Origin: Arthrobotrys musiformis
Taxonomy: Eukaryota > Ascomycota > Orbiliomycetes > Orbiliales > Orbiliaceae
DNA: 64,000 bases
Assembly: GCA_036971715.1 (NCBI GenBank)
Contig: JAVHJL010000007.1
Coordinates: forward strand, 248,001-312,000
Reading direction: 5' to 3'
Shown here: positions 37,901 to 49,722 of the stretch, piece by piece
Numbering within the stretch: position 1 is the stretch's first letter
Layout of the letters: every line of letters begins with the position of its first letter
Notes under the pieces: model-generated
What the model was told of the DNA's origin: nothing
What the model saw: the letters and a program-made list of their open reading frames with translations, nothing else
Database searches by the model: none
Program-made: the position numbers and the translations under genes

Positions 37901-39135
37901 ATGTCTTCGAAAGAAGTTCAGGAAGCGTTTACGGCGAACACATGCCTTACCGTGAGCCCCTTCTCCTCTAGCTTACCTCCCTCCCTTGGGTTCCGAAACG
38001 GCAATCAGGGTGGCGTTCGGGGTTAATATTCGTAAACGGGGTTTAGCTTTCGAGTGGACAAAAAATACCACAAATACAACTCGGTGTGTGGGAGTCTTAT
38101 GATGAGGAGTGTTATAATGCCGTTAAATGGGCTTTGGAAGTAAGCTTTCAATGCCTCCTAATTTGTGATACTAAGATATATTTTTTGCATTCCAAAACCT
38201 CCGGTATACTTTATAGATTCAAATGAGCTGACAGTGTGATGTTATAGGCTGGTTATCGAGGGTATGGTCTTATGCGTCATGCATATGATGTCGATTGGCC
38301 AATTGGCCCCAATTTTGAAATTTATATTAAAATACAACATACAGAATCGACTCGGCGGAATGGTACGAAAACGAAGCCGTTTGCGGCCGCGCCATAAATG
38401 AATTCATAACCGCAACATCTACCCCGCGCTCCTCCATCTTCTTCACTACCAAACTCCGCAACAACGTCTCCTACTCCGCCACCCGATCCGCCATAAAACG
38501 TAGCCTCAAAGAATGTAACCTGGGATACATCGACCTGTACCTTATCCACGCACCTTACGGTGGGCCCATGGTCCGTGAAGAAATCTACCGCGCTGTAGTC
38601 GATGCCGTAAAGGACGGTGAAGTGAAGGGATGGGGGGTGAGTAACTACGGAATAAGACATCTTCAAGAAATCCTGGATAAATTCCCAGACTACCCTCCAT
38701 TGGTAAACCAAATCGAACTTAACCCGTTTAATACTCAATCGCATATCGTGGAGTTTTGCAGAAGGCATAATATCGTGCTACAGGCCTATACGCCGCTTGC
38801 GAAGAGTGGGAGATTCGAGAATGAGGTTTTGAAGGAGGTTGCGGGGCGGTATGAGGGGAAGGGGAGTGCAGAGGTTATGATTAAATGGGGGTTGCAGGAA
38901 GGGTTTGTAAGTTTGCCGAAGAGTGTTACGCAGAAGAGGATTGTGGGGAATTTGAGAGGGAGTGAAGGGTGGGGGTTGGACGAGAAGGATATTGTGAAGC
39001 TGAGAGGTTTGGATGAGCATTTGGTCACCGGTAAGTCTAGTTTCACTCCCAGCCTATCAAAAATTATTTTTTGGCGGGATTGTGTACTAAATCCGACTTC
39101 AATAAATAGAGTGGGATCCAACAGATTGTCCCTAA
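37901..39135 (+). CDS. Aldo/keto reductase, 5 exons
   Basis: Exons 37901-37951, 38047-38139, 38248-38261, 38345-39030 and 39110-39135, in phase; 289 residues. NAD(P)H-dependent reductase of aldehydes and ketones with the full AKR tetrad visible: Asp55 and Tyr60 (IDSAEWYENE), Lys89 (FTTKLRN) and His121 (YLIHAP). Later landmarks are GWGVSNYG, VNQIELNPF and the NADP-binding SLPKSVTQKRIVGN. Length is slightly under the usual 300-320. Exon 3 is a 14-nt microexon that supplies AGYRG just before the catalytic Asp. The start ATG follows an A/G-rich leader and gives a normal short N-terminus. A 26-nt last exon encodes the WDPTDCP tail. It could serve a pathway with the enzymes at 25.8-32.5 kb, but nothing in the sequence shows this. 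Confidence 0.9.
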
Positions 39136-39245
39136 GCAATTATGGTACTTGGTTTGCACCGTAACAGACTGTTCGAGATACCAATGTTTATTGAAGAAAA
39201 ACGGGAGGCCATTCTCGCAACATACAATAGAAACGCATTTTATTC

Positions 39246-39605
39246 TTAGAAATCAAATCCCTTGTTGTAATCCACCATACTACGCCTTATGTTCTCCGAT
39301 TGGTTTAACTTGTAGAGGAGGTATAAGACCGCTACCAAAAGGGCGGCTATCAGTGCCCCCGAGGGCCCAAGATGTCGTAAGTAGGATGCAGACCATCCCA
39401 ACAGCTTCGAGCCCAAACGTTTAGGGGGGGGCGGAGACATGATTTGATCGGGGGTGGAGAGTGGCTCGCTCTCTTCTGGTATCGATTCTTCTTTTGATGC
39501 AGATTCGTTGAGTTCCTGTGCTTGAAGCTCCACTTCATTGCGGCCAAAAATACAATATGTCAGCGACCATTCTTGGTGCTCAAGTGCCGCCATGTGGCCC
39601 CCCAT
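39246..39605 (-). CDS. Tail-anchored-type frame, probable displaced last exon of the gene upstream
   Basis: Open frame of 119 codons, ending in a hydrophobic helix (GALIAALLVAVLYLLYKL) and a short basic/polar tail, the layout of a C-terminal membrane anchor. The section before it is Glu/Ser/Pro-rich. It begins inside the region where the preceding minus-strand gene splices into its last exon, but it is one base out of frame with that gene as written. It is either the true C-terminal exon cut off by an indel in a C6 run (39598-39603 on the plus strand) or, less likely, a small separate tail-anchored protein. Confidence 0.55.
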   Translation of the reverse strand: MGGHMAALEHQEWSLTYCIFGRNEVELQAQELNESASKEESIPEESEPLSTPDQIMSPPPPKRLGSKLLGWSASYLRHLGPSGALIAALLVAVLYLLYKLNQSENIRRSMVDYNKGFDF

Positions 39606-42158
39606 CCTGTCCTGCGCGTGCGTAGTATCAAGGCAAAAAAGGGGGGTGAAATGTCAACTTACGAGGAATTTCCCCACAGTTTGGGCATTCTAGGGTACTG
39701 AAACCACAGTCGTAACACCACTCTGGAGAATCAGGAAGCTTTGGTCCCTGGGAAATACCGAGGCAATCGCTTCCTACATCGTTGAGAGCCCTACTTCTCT
39801 TCTCAGGGCACCTATCAACCGGATTAAACGATCTCCGAAAATTACAATTCCGACAATTTGCGAATAACATCCGGATCTCAAGGGGTAGCTGTTGGAGATC
39901 CTCTGAGAAGATTTTTTGTGCGTCTATCCCTGGAAAAGCTGTCTCGAGAGACCTCTCCCACCCCAGCTGCTGCCGTTCCCCTAAGCCAGTCGCTAGTATC
40001 GCAGCTGAAGGCACCGCGAGTATTTTCCTGATATTTCCACATTTTACCTCGGGATAAATGAAGGAGATTGACTCCCAGAGTTTATAGCTTCCGGAGCGAT
40101 AAAGTTTTGAGTCCCGATCCCCTCTAAAGTTGTATCCACGGCGAAGCAAAAACACCAATATATCGAAAGCTTCACACAATATGGCGGAAAGTATGATAGA
40201 GAAGCGTTTGTCGCCAGTCCACTCAGGTTGCGTCTCGAATGTTGGGAGGATCCGTTCTAGAAATTCTAGAGCCACGTGCTCGCTAACCTGCTCCAAAATT
40301 CTGCATAGTGTGGAATAAGACAGTAATTCCGAGCCCCATCTCCAATCCAGCTTGAGCAGGCTCTCTGAAATTCCAACGCGTGAGGGTTCGGGGCTTCTAA
40401 AAGTGTGCTCGAACACCCTTGCCAAGGCGGCGGGTTCTATGAGTTCATCCTTAATAAGATTTACCCAGAATCCCACGAACCCCAAAAGTTGTGATGTAGT
40501 CCAGAGGCCATTTGATAGGAATAGAGTATAGGCAAACATATACGGTTGATTCCACTCAAAGATGCCCTCCGATATTAGAAGCCCGACGCTCAGTCGCTCT
40601 CCAGTGGTTAATAGGGTCGAGATATCATATCTATGAACCCACAGCGTTTTTAGAGCCATGGCGCAAAGTCCACCATAATATTAGCCACCCTCCCTTGCAT
40701 GTATATAACCAACTCAGCTGGGCCGAATATAGGCCCAAAGTCTAGAATATAAGATAATACCTGCTCGGTTTGTACCCTTCCTGCAGTAAGAATCTCAAGA
40801 ACGTGTAAGTTCTGCTCCGTGGTGAAGAGCGTCTTAAGCAAAGCAGATTGATGACCTAAGAATAAATTTGCGCCAATCAATGTCTGAACTTTGGCGGCCT
40901 ATGATTCTATTTTTTCAACATTATAGATACCGTGCCGTGTCCTACGAATCTATCGCAATTATAGCGATCATAAATACTCGCTCGGCGTTGCACTACAAGA
41001 TCCCTAAATTCCTCAAACATGTGATGCTTTACGTAGTAGTACTGCAAGTCGCTTTCCGGTACAATTCTTTGGTAACGAAGTCCGAATCTTGGATAGAAAC
41101 CTCTAGAGCTTGTTTCGAGGCCGAGATTGATGTAGAGGTTAAATCCGAGTGATGTGAATGACAGTCTGACTTGAATTTCGTATTGTGATTGCAAGATGAT
41201 GCCTGATTGGCGCCCAGTTAACTGGGTTTTTGATAAAACTGTTGTCAATGCGCCTGGATTAGTGGATCGACCGAAAATATAATAATTGGACTTTTCCTTA
41301 ATCGGTCCAAGACTCTGTCGCCGGCAGATTATAGTACTGGTGGCTTCTTCTTCTTCGTATGAACTTGAATCACCGACGTTATTTTCTGTCGGGCTTTCCA
41401 GATCTGTTGCTAGTGTTAAGGTTGGTTTTGTGGCTACGATTATCCCGTTATCTGAATTGTGAATAATCGAATCCGCACGAACTTCTTGGAGTATGATTTT
41501 AATTGCTGCAACCTCAGCCAGGATGCTGGCAATATTATCACCCGAAGTAATCCATGCATTAGTAGAAATATTCACTTGTGCCGCATAAGTATTGTACATT
41601 GCGGAGTTCGCCATCCTACAAGATAGTATTATTAAATGTATATATATTAGCATACGCTTGTCGAAATGTTAGCAAGGTATGGTTAAATGAAAACAATTTG
41701 TAGAGTATGTGGCGTATTTATATATCTGGTACTCACGACATCAACCCGTCGTACAATAAATGCAAAGACCTTGCCGTTCGCTCAATTTTACTCATCAATT
41801 CTTTCGCTTTGTCGTCCCGGCCTAAAAAGGACCACAAGGCCCTCCTGCGAAAATCAATCTTGCACCCATCTGCTTTCAGCTTTTTTCTCAAAAGCTCTTG
41901 CAATTCCGTACAGGAGTTGTTGATATCGGCCAAATATCCTTCAAATGCTAGTCGGGGACGAGAATTCTCAGGGAAAGCATTTGACGTGGTTAAGGTCGCG
42001 TGGATCACCTCGAGGGTGTCCAGAAGGCGCGATATAGATTCTTGGTAGTGTTTGAGGGTCTGGGGGGCATCTTTGATCGAGTCGTAAATGTGACGGACGT
42101 TTTTGATCAGCGGTACAAGAGCGACAGAGCCGAGAACGAGGCCGGCGACCTCTGCCAT
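39580..42158 (-). CDS. Fungal N-terminal-domain (STAND-associated type) protein with C-terminal zinc-ribbon-like motifs
   Basis: Minus-strand multi-exon model: 42158-41737, 41615-40931, 40883 to somewhere in 40780-40690, then a long exon ending at 39663, and a last exon from 39611. The N-terminus (EVAGLVLGSVALVPLIKN...) is the hydrophobic helical domain found in front of fungal NLR-like and ankyrin proteins. The middle (RIVPESDLQYYYVKHHMFEEF) resembles the linker before degenerate ankyrin-like helices. Near the C-terminus are paired cysteines, CRNC...C and CYDC...CPNCGEIP, likely zinc ribbons. No NB-ARC/NACHT P-loop is visible. The third intron is unresolved: donor after GPA at about 40696 with acceptor CATAG near 40630 keeps frame, and so does a longer intron ending in GGAGAG. 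As written the protein stops at 39580, before the membrane-anchor frame. Function unknown; such proteins are often linked to non-self recognition, which is only family knowledge. Confidence 0.65.
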
Positions 42159-43314
42159 TTGGAAGTAACCGTTATTCGTGGAGGTGAGATTGTGAAGTTT
42201 TAGCAAATTTTAAAAAGGCGACGAGAGACTAGCCAACCCAGTCTCGTACCCAGACGCCGCAGATGGAGCAGTCGATCCTTAATTTGTATCCGGATTCCAC
42301 ACTGCTTGACTCTACGTAGCTGTGTTGGCAGGAGTGTGCTGAACTACCTACCCGAAGATAGTCTCGACGTCTCCGCCAGACCGCAAGGCCTTTTATCATC
42401 CAGCCTCGTCACGTAGCCGAGGCAGGCTGTGTCAATACCGCATTAAATTGGTATCCTGGACTGGGTTGAGAGCGGACGCTGCAGCTGTCGAATAATATTG
42501 ACCCCCGAAATCCATAAGCCTTCAAGCGCTCCACCACACCTGCGTTGTTATGTAGCAGTTTGTGGTAATTTTCACAGCCTTTCGAGATACCAATATCTTG
42601 GCCATATGCGCCATGGTATATCCTGTGGACACTGGTAATAAGCTCTACTCTGTTGTATAATTATCTGCACTCAAGGCCTCAGCCAGACAATACCATACAC
42701 AAGATGTTCAGTATCGGAGATGTATACGACGGCGTTTTGTAATTATTTTGACCACAGGAAGGTCGGGGTTTAAACGCTTTGATGCGCTGCAGCTGGCTCT
42801 TGCATAGAGTTATCAAAAAACAAGCATGCGGCTTCACTTAATCAGACCCGCAACTACCAAGGAAAATAATAATAATGCTTGTTCCTTACAAAAGAAAAGA
42901 GAGATGCGTGGCTATTGCTGGTATTACAAAGGAAACGAATTGAAATATAATGGTGACAAGAAGAGAAAGGAAGGGAATACATGCAAGACCATAACCAGCT
43001 TCCGATATGCCAAACAATACGACGAAATCCGGAGTAAGAGATAAAAACCAGAAAACAACTAATGTAATGGGAAAAACTAGGCAGAATGTACAAATTCCGT
43101 AGAACCTTTCCTTACTCACTCGAAAGGAAGGTAAAGCTACAAATGCCGATATTACGCCCCCGAAATCCCGTACCGATCCTCGTGTTTCCAATGTTATGCC
43201 ACCGGCCTATAATTGGGAATCATGCCGGCATCACATAAATTGGCTAATAGCATCCCAATAATTCGCTACAATCATAATCTCGACAGCCCAGATAACCACA
43301 ACTAGTACGGCTAG
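42159..43314. other. Intergenic spacer
   Basis: 1.15 kb between the 5' end of one minus-strand gene and the 3' end of the next. Frames on both strands at 42.8-43.2 kb look like chance frames. No element recognised. Confidence 0.6.
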
Positions 43315-45654
43315 TCAATTTACACCCGTAGCGGTACTCGGGGTTCTTCCTCTCCTACTCGCTGTCTTAACCAATATCTCAGCTCCCTTAGCACGTTCCT
43401 CGTACAGCGCCTTGAGTTCGTTAACCATAGTCCCGGCCACCTTGACCTTAACACTGGCTCTCTGCCAGTTTAGTGCTGCATCTGAGGGTACCTTGCGAAG
43501 TGTTGGAAAAGAAGGTTTGCTGTTAAGTTGGTTTCCTGTGCTGGTACTGTTATTGGTGTTATTGTCTCTGTTGCTGGCTGGGGTAAGACTTGACCTGAAG
43601 TCTCGGGGTGGGAGGGGAGATGATGTGGCGCGCATTAAACCACGGATTTGGAGATTGGGTTGGCTCGAAGGAGATGTCGAGAGTTTTGAGGCGGATGGTG
43701 AGGAGGAACGGCGAGACGATGATTCCTTAGAGTTGGATGGTGGCGAAGCAGCCGGTTTAAGTTGTGGCGAGGTTGAGGCAGTTGTCTTCGATGGGGTCGA
43801 AAGCGTAGCCGGCTCTTTGGTTGGCGAGGGAGGCGGGGATGGAATGCCGCCATTTGTTACTCTTGACGTTGTTTCAGCTGCAGGTTCAGGAGGCGCCCTC
43901 GATGTAGTCGTCGAACTTGTTGAGGCTGCTGGTGCTGGAGCCACGGGTTTAGAGGGTTTGGATGTTATCTCGTTCTCCGACATGGACCTCGCAGGTGGCG
44001 CAATCGGCTCGTTATTGGTTATTGTTTGCATAATAGGGGTCCATGACATTTTCCTTTGGATGGGCGAGCTGGTCAGGAGGTCCTCATCAGAGAATCTTGA
44101 AGTTGGACTGTCGCCATTGATTTTAGGGATCATTTGTTTCCTTGTCGTCGAAGCGGTAGCGGCACTCCTCTTGATAGATGAAATGGATAGATATTTCTCG
44201 CCAGTCAAAGCTGCGGGCTTTGGTTGTCGGTCTGGCATCTTGGGAGCGAATTGCTCAATGTTCGTAATTAAGCACTCGAGCAACTTTGCGACTCCACCTC
44301 GGGACATCTTCGCGTCCAGCATGATATCTTCAGACCGTAAGAGGGAGGGCGCAAAGCAAATCGCTAGATTCGAAGCCGTCATTTTGTTAGATTCGCTATG
44401 TGAAGACACTAGAGCTAACAGTGGAAGCAGATGTCTGAGGAGAAGTCTGCAGGAAACTTTAGGTAAGCTCTGGGTTAGTATGCTCCTCGCGGCAGGGATA
44501 GTATCCTCGGTTTTAGCATTGTCCCCAAATTTCTCTTCGATTTCTTCATAGCAATATGTCGGGATGATGGGTTCTGGCAGCGTTCGATAGTACAGTTTGA
44601 TCAACCCGGCCGCTACATTTGGACCATAATCAGAAAGATGCAGATACTGTCGTCTGTCGTATGCCTCCCTGGCGACTTCTAAAAGGTCGGTACTGGGAAC
44701 CTTCCTGAACAATCCTTCGTATGGAAGGCAATGTAGTCTGATATATCGAGATGCATCTGTGAGGACATGAGGTAAGGGGGCATCAACTGGCGAATCGGGT
44801 GTGAATGGCATCTTTCCGAATTGCGGTACGGGAGGGAAACCGGGGAGTTGTATGGATTCGGACACTCGCTTATCGTGGAGGTATACAGCAGGCGGGATGT
44901 TTAGCTTCGTGATATCGATCTCGAGGGCAAGTTCCGTCAAGCTCGAGACTGCATATGCTTGTCAGATACTATTTGTTACTAACATCGAAATTTTGCGCTG
45001 GCTTACCATGTAGTACTTTCCTCCTGAACTTCTGAGATACGACACCGGACAACATTTCCAGCATGATGCGCACCCAAGCCCGCTCGTGGACAATCCACAG
45101 CTTCTTGATGCGCTTCCTAACGGCTCTTCCTAGCTATTGCGGCCGTCAACGAGTTGACCCCATATTATCGAAACTCAATATATAGAACCTACCAAAGAAT
45201 AAGCTTGCATAAACCAACTCCATGTCGGCCGTGACTTTGCGTCCCTGTCTCTACTACCGCTGCCCCCAGAAAAGAAAATAACCGAATAACCACCACTGCC
45301 TCTCTCGCCATGTGAATCCAACTCATCTATTTCATTCTCTCCCGGTAATATCGCCAGTACATAGGGTAATAAAGCATTGTAGTCTACCTCCCTCGAATCC
45401 GGAAATGCGGCTGCGGACAATACTAGCAGCGGGTTTCCAAGCGAGTCAATCCCCGATCTATACAGAATTCTAGCGGCCAATTGTGCAAGTTTTGGATCGT
45501 ACGTAGGCATCTCTGGTAAAGGGGCGGGCGCCATTTCTGGGGGATTCGATATCGCGCGTGCTCTCCTGATCGGGACTGCGAGGCGCTCGGCGACTCTTTC
45601 GACGGTTCGGTCCACCGGGGATGGAGCTCCGGGGAGCGGCTTTTCGAGCGACAT
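43315..45654 (-). CDS. ECM25: CRAL-TRIO / RhoGAP protein (ECM25-like)
   Basis: Three exons, 45654-45193, 45133-45007 and 44948-43315, in phase; 740 residues. Residues about 55-205 (ILYRSGIDSLGNPLLVLSAA..., then RKRIKKLWIVHERAWVR, QKFRRKVLHV) form a CRAL-TRIO/Sec14-like domain. Residues about 240-425 form a RhoGAP domain with the arginine finger near 278 (YEGLFRKVPS) and the conserved NKMTASNLAICFAPSLLR helix. The C-terminal 300 residues are Ser/Pro/Thr-rich and disordered. The pairing is that of mammalian p50RhoGAP/ARHGAP1 and yeast Ecm25, which act on Cdc42/Rho GTPases at membranes and in polarity. The start ATG at 45654 is the first in the frame; the frame stays open upstream to about 45744 without ATG. 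The antisense strand has a long frame (43412-44551) that is a shadow. Confidence 0.9.
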
Positions 45655-47406
45655 GGTCGGTAATTTATGATAGGTCGTACCAGACGGCGGTATTAATTCT
45701 TGTAAATGAGGGTCTACGGCCTCAAGCTCGTGTTTTTGTTCCAAGCAGACCTTATTTAGAAGGGATAGTTATGATGATGGAGGTGTGAGTGAAAGGTAAT
45801 AGGCGAAGAGGGCTGAAAGGGTTAATCCCGAGAGTCGCAAAGTAAAATAGACCCAGTGTTGAAAAGAACGGAGGGGATTCTTTTCTATCGTTTGGAATTT
45901 GGTATTTTATTTCGTACTTGTGGTATCCAGACCTGAATTCCCGATAATTCATTAGATTGAAATTAAAATATTGGCTTCATAGGAAACCCCCAAATGATTG
46001 GGAGAGAAAGCGAAAGAGGGCGTCAGATAATGAGGTGAGATGGATGCCTCCGCCCAGATTACATAGGGATAAGAGCTGAGGTTGTAGCGAAAGGCGAGCT
46101 GCAAACAGTAAAGTACTGTTGGTCGGGCTCGAACCTCAGTGTTACTTAAGCCTGGGTCGACAATGGTGTCTCCGCACCCAAGGACAAGGGGGCATGGAAC
46201 TGGCGAGGAATTCGGCTCGATGCCCCAGTTCCAAAACTCTCGGCGGGCCTAAATTCACCGACTGACAGTTTTTTAAAAGAGAAGGAAAGGGCCGCAAACA
46301 GGCTAATTTGAATCGAAGTCAAGTTGAGAATTGACAGAAAAATGGCGATTGTAGTTGAAGTTAAATTGAATGAGTACGAAAACAAAGGCCAGAGGGGCAA
46401 GAAATATGGGAAACTAATATAATGCCTCGTTATCAGGCAGAGGAGATTAAAAAATCAGAAGATCCCATTGATACGATTGTGATAGTGAAATAAGGGCCAA
46501 AAGAGTGGGTGCTAACTGACTAGTGCGACGAGTCTCCGCCTTGATTCAGATAGATTTGATCCCTCACCCGCCCATGCGCCGGGTTTCAGCAAACTTGGAC
46601 TTGCACCTTTCTTTCCGTCGTAATTAATATATTTTAAAATTTATGTCGCGCATTCAGACTGGGTTGGTGATTATTCGAGAAGGCCTGCCTGAGCATGAGA
46701 ATTAATTTTTAGAATCGACATGTAGCCACCGTTGTTTAAACATTTTTGTTTTCTCCTTTTGTTTTCTCCTTCGAACATTACCTCCAACACATGGGAAAAG
46801 TTTCGCCTGCAGGGAGGAGTCTCGGTTTCGAACTTTCAAAGCCAAACCTGCTAAGCAGCCTTTTGGTTACTAACATGTTAGGGATGTGGGGTGGCGCCAT
46901 GGCTGTCATGTATAAAATCTGTGGGTCTTCCACGTTACTTGGTTATCCCCATTTTGATCCATCCCTACGCTAGCCGGAATTCCGGTGTTCGAATACTCTT
47001 TCTAAATGAGCCAAATGGCCATGTTTGTGCGGCGCGATTTGTAACCCCCCAACATTTACTGTAGACATCTCGCAGTATCACCTTGGAATAGTGTGAGTAT
47101 TTGAGTGGGCTTTCGTAAAGATTATTCGAGTTGCACTCGAGCTCCCAAGTTAATTACAACGCCCTTAAGGTCTGAATGCTTGTGTAACACTTTCCCTCTC
47201 AGTCTCCATCTTTGGGTTCACCTACTTAAGTAAGTAGTCTTGAGAGGGTTCACCGACGTCTAGATCCGGCCGATTTGCCGCACATCCTCAACACTTAACG
47301 TCGACTCAACACAACTTTTCTCAAAATCCAACATATATATAAACTTCCCTGGAATCTCGTAGCGTTGCCAGACCCCTCAGTATAGTGCCTTTGAAAGGGA
47401 CAGTTA
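45655..47406. other. Intergenic, no supported gene
   Basis: 1.75 kb upstream of the RhoGAP gene. It contains that gene's promoter and the 3' region of the first small Cys/His gene. No frame with family features. Confidence 0.6.
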
Positions 47407-47781
47407 TTAAATAGTCTGCTGATATCTCTTCCATCTCGCTTCAAGACAAATGTCGCAGAAGCCTTCCATATCCCTTACTTTAAACCTGGGTAGCAAAATC
47501 ATTCCATGAGGATACAGCCCGTCTACAGCTTGATACTCGATCCCATTTTCGCCTTTGACCGGAAGCGCATAGGGGAAGCATATCTCTTCTCTGAGGGTAC
47601 AGATGCACCGGCTAGGATTCGTAGGGCTGGGCCAGAAGACATGCCATAGATCGGTGTGTTGGCATTCCAAGAAACGGACGTGGTGAATGTGTAGGTCGAT
47701 CGTAGGGGGCTCTTCTACTGGCGTGTGAGACGTTTCTTCGCATTTGGGGCTTGGAGTCAAATATCTATGGAACTCGCTCAT
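47407..47781 (-). CDS. Small Cys/His protein, member A of a local family
   Basis: Single exon, 124 residues, starting at an ATG. I do not recognise a named family. The visible signature is ECQHTDLWHVF (Cys, His, His), a Pro/Asn-rich turn, RCICT (Cys-x-Cys) and, about 50 residues later, FCDICLEARWKR (Cys-x2-Cys). The same order and similar spacing occur in the next two genes. Paired Cys and His at fixed distances suggest a structural metal site, probably zinc. The first 25 residues are polar and Pro-rich; there is no signal peptide or membrane helix. It is divergent from member B, about 1.0 kb away. Confidence 0.75.
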   Translation of the reverse strand: MSEFHRYLTPSPKCEETSHTPVEEPPTIDLHIHHVRFLECQHTDLWHVFWPSPTNPSRCICTLREEICFPYALPVKGENGIEYQAVDGLYPHGMILLPRFKVRDMEGFCDICLEARWKRYQQTI

Positions 47782-48777
47782 TTTTGGCTTCCTTTTGCCT
47801 GGAGCTTTCGGTATATATGAAGATAATTAGTCGCCTCTCGTTTGGATAGATCGAGGGTCTGTATAAACGAATGGACAGGAATTAGGATCTTTTATATGGT
47901 GGGTTGCCAGGAAAAATCAAAGTGAATAACGATAAGAGAATTTCTAGAAGGAAGCTTCAATCCCTGCATATGCACAGCCGTTGCTTCTTCACTTGGTACT
48001 AAGCCCATAATGCTTCACGGAAAGAGCAGCCGCCAAATTATCCCTAGATGAGTCTTTGTTCACTAAGAGCTGTAAAATTCGTATCAAGTTTGTTAGTCTA
48101 TTTGAAAGCGAAACATAAAGGCTTTGAGACTCAAATTAGAAACCATGATAAGAATGTGTCTTGGAACTGTAGGTTCAGCTCGTCTCTCTCCTTTAACTAC
48201 TAGATCATATGGGTATCTGTCTGGACTTCTTCAGGTGCAAAGCTCGCGTAGCATTTGTATAAGCAAAGGGACGTTTGCTTGAGGAATCTATAAGATATAT
48301 GTCAACCCAATTTCTAGGAGTGCGTCAAGACAAACCTCTATCGGACAACAGACCTCCGAATTCCCAGCGCCGGGTCAGAATTAGTTGGATCTCCAAATGT
48401 GGTCAAGAAATTTAGATCGAATGATGGTTCGTTGCCGCCGAGGGCAGAGAAAAATTATTTCCTCTCTCCCCTTCCCACTTTGCGATATCCCCGTTGGTGC
48501 ATCTTTCAAAAGTAACGATAGATTTGTCTCATCGCAAGCTTAAGACTCGCGTGACAGCAACCATCCACGGCAAGTTCGTACGTCTGATTCATCCATAATC
48601 TCCTCGATCTCAAATATACTGACGCTTTAGATAGGATATACTATTATCTTCCGAATACGATCCAGGTCTATCTACTCTAGAAGAAAGACAAAGTTAGCAT
48701 CATCCAATTCTCCAACAAATAGCCGATAAATCAACGTTATATCCAGAAAACACCAAAATCCTAAGAGATTGTCCAAG
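47782..48777. promoter_or_regulatory. Divergent intergenic region between members A and B
   Basis: About 1.0 kb between two head-to-head paralogues, so it contains both promoters. No individual element identified. The T/A content is higher than in the coding parts. Confidence 0.45.
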
Positions 48778-49119
48778 ATGGCTTTCGGGGAGCCTCACAA
48801 TCACACGATCCATTTTTCTGAATGTCAACACACTGATAGAAAATATGTTTTCGTTCCCGATCCGAGAAATGCAAACCGCTGCATCTGTGGGAGGCCCGGC
48901 GAGTTTAAGGTCCGTATCAAGTATTCCGGCAAGATCTCATACGAACAAAAGCGTCAAGAAATACCGGCGAGTTGCGATGACTGTAGCCTTCGACCGAAGA
49001 TGACGCTGCAAGAATACATGGCCTATTTGTCCTATGTTCCAGAAGGCGAAACTTCGGAGGGTGACACAGGGAACCAAACGCCACCGGGTAGCCCGCCGAA
49101 GAAGCGGAAGCTTTGTTGA
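48778..49119 (+). CDS. Small Cys/His protein, member B of a local family
   Basis: Single exon, 113 residues from the ATG at 48778. Carries SECQHTDRKYVF, then NRCICG and SCDDCSLRPKM: the same Cys/His order as member A, with the heptad ECQHTD identical between them. It ends in a basic tail, PPKKRKLC, that looks like a nuclear localisation signal. No known domain is recognised. The similarity with member A over the first 50 residues after the start is strong enough to call them paralogues; the middle has diverged. Confidence 0.75.
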   Translation: MAFGEPHNHTIHFSECQHTDRKYVFVPDPRNANRCICGRPGEFKVRIKYSGKISYEQKRQEIPASCDDCSLRPKMTLQEYMAYLSYVPEGETSEGDTGNQTPPGSPPKKRKLC

Positions 49120-49722
49120 GATGTTCTTGAATGAACTGACAGTCGAATCGGGGAAGTCGCAAAGTTGCGAATAGCAATGAGAGTGGTGGCGGTGGAGGGT
49201 GGAAGCGGTGAACTGGTGAAAATGAAAGGTTGAGGTCGGGTGGATGGAAGAAAGAGATATCTAAACTTGCTGCTCTCAATTGCCCTGTCAGAAATATGCA
49301 CTCTCAGTCCAAACCATCCTGTGTATACTTAAAATAGGATACATCAATCAAATAGCTGCATATTACATTTGGTTCCTAGCTAAAGCCAATCGCTCGGTCA
49401 ATAAACACTATGGAGCTGAGCTGTAGTGGTCACTTTGAAGTGCATCGGGTAGATTTGGTATTGAGAAATAGGTACACAGATAGCCTCGTTCCCAGACGCT
49501 CGGCAGGCCACAAGTGGTACACAGGTATGCATGTAGAGTATATAAAAAAATGGAGGCATACGACGCGACCACTAGCACTTCTAGACATCACAACCATCTA
49601 TCCGCCTCCACTTCGGCAGAAATAAACCACCCTCAAGTGAACCTAACTTCCACCACATCCAACAATCACAGTTCAACATCTCCACCTCCATCATCCACAA
49701 AAGCACCATAACCGAAACCAAG
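49120..49722. other. Intergenic spacer with CA-rich leader
   Basis: 600 bp. The last 120 bp before 49723 is rich in CA and TCC, typical of a fungal 5' UTR. A short frame from the ATG at 49550 (about 54 codons, Ser/Thr/His-rich) may be an alternative first exon of member C. Confidence 0.5.

Noticed and set aside
43412..44551. 379-codon plus-strand frame
   Set aside because: Antisense shadow of the RhoGAP gene's low-complexity tail; no family features of its own.
46121..46140. Minus-strand GGTTCGAGCCC, B-box-like
   Set aside because: Flanks do not pair as a T-arm and no A-box lies upstream.
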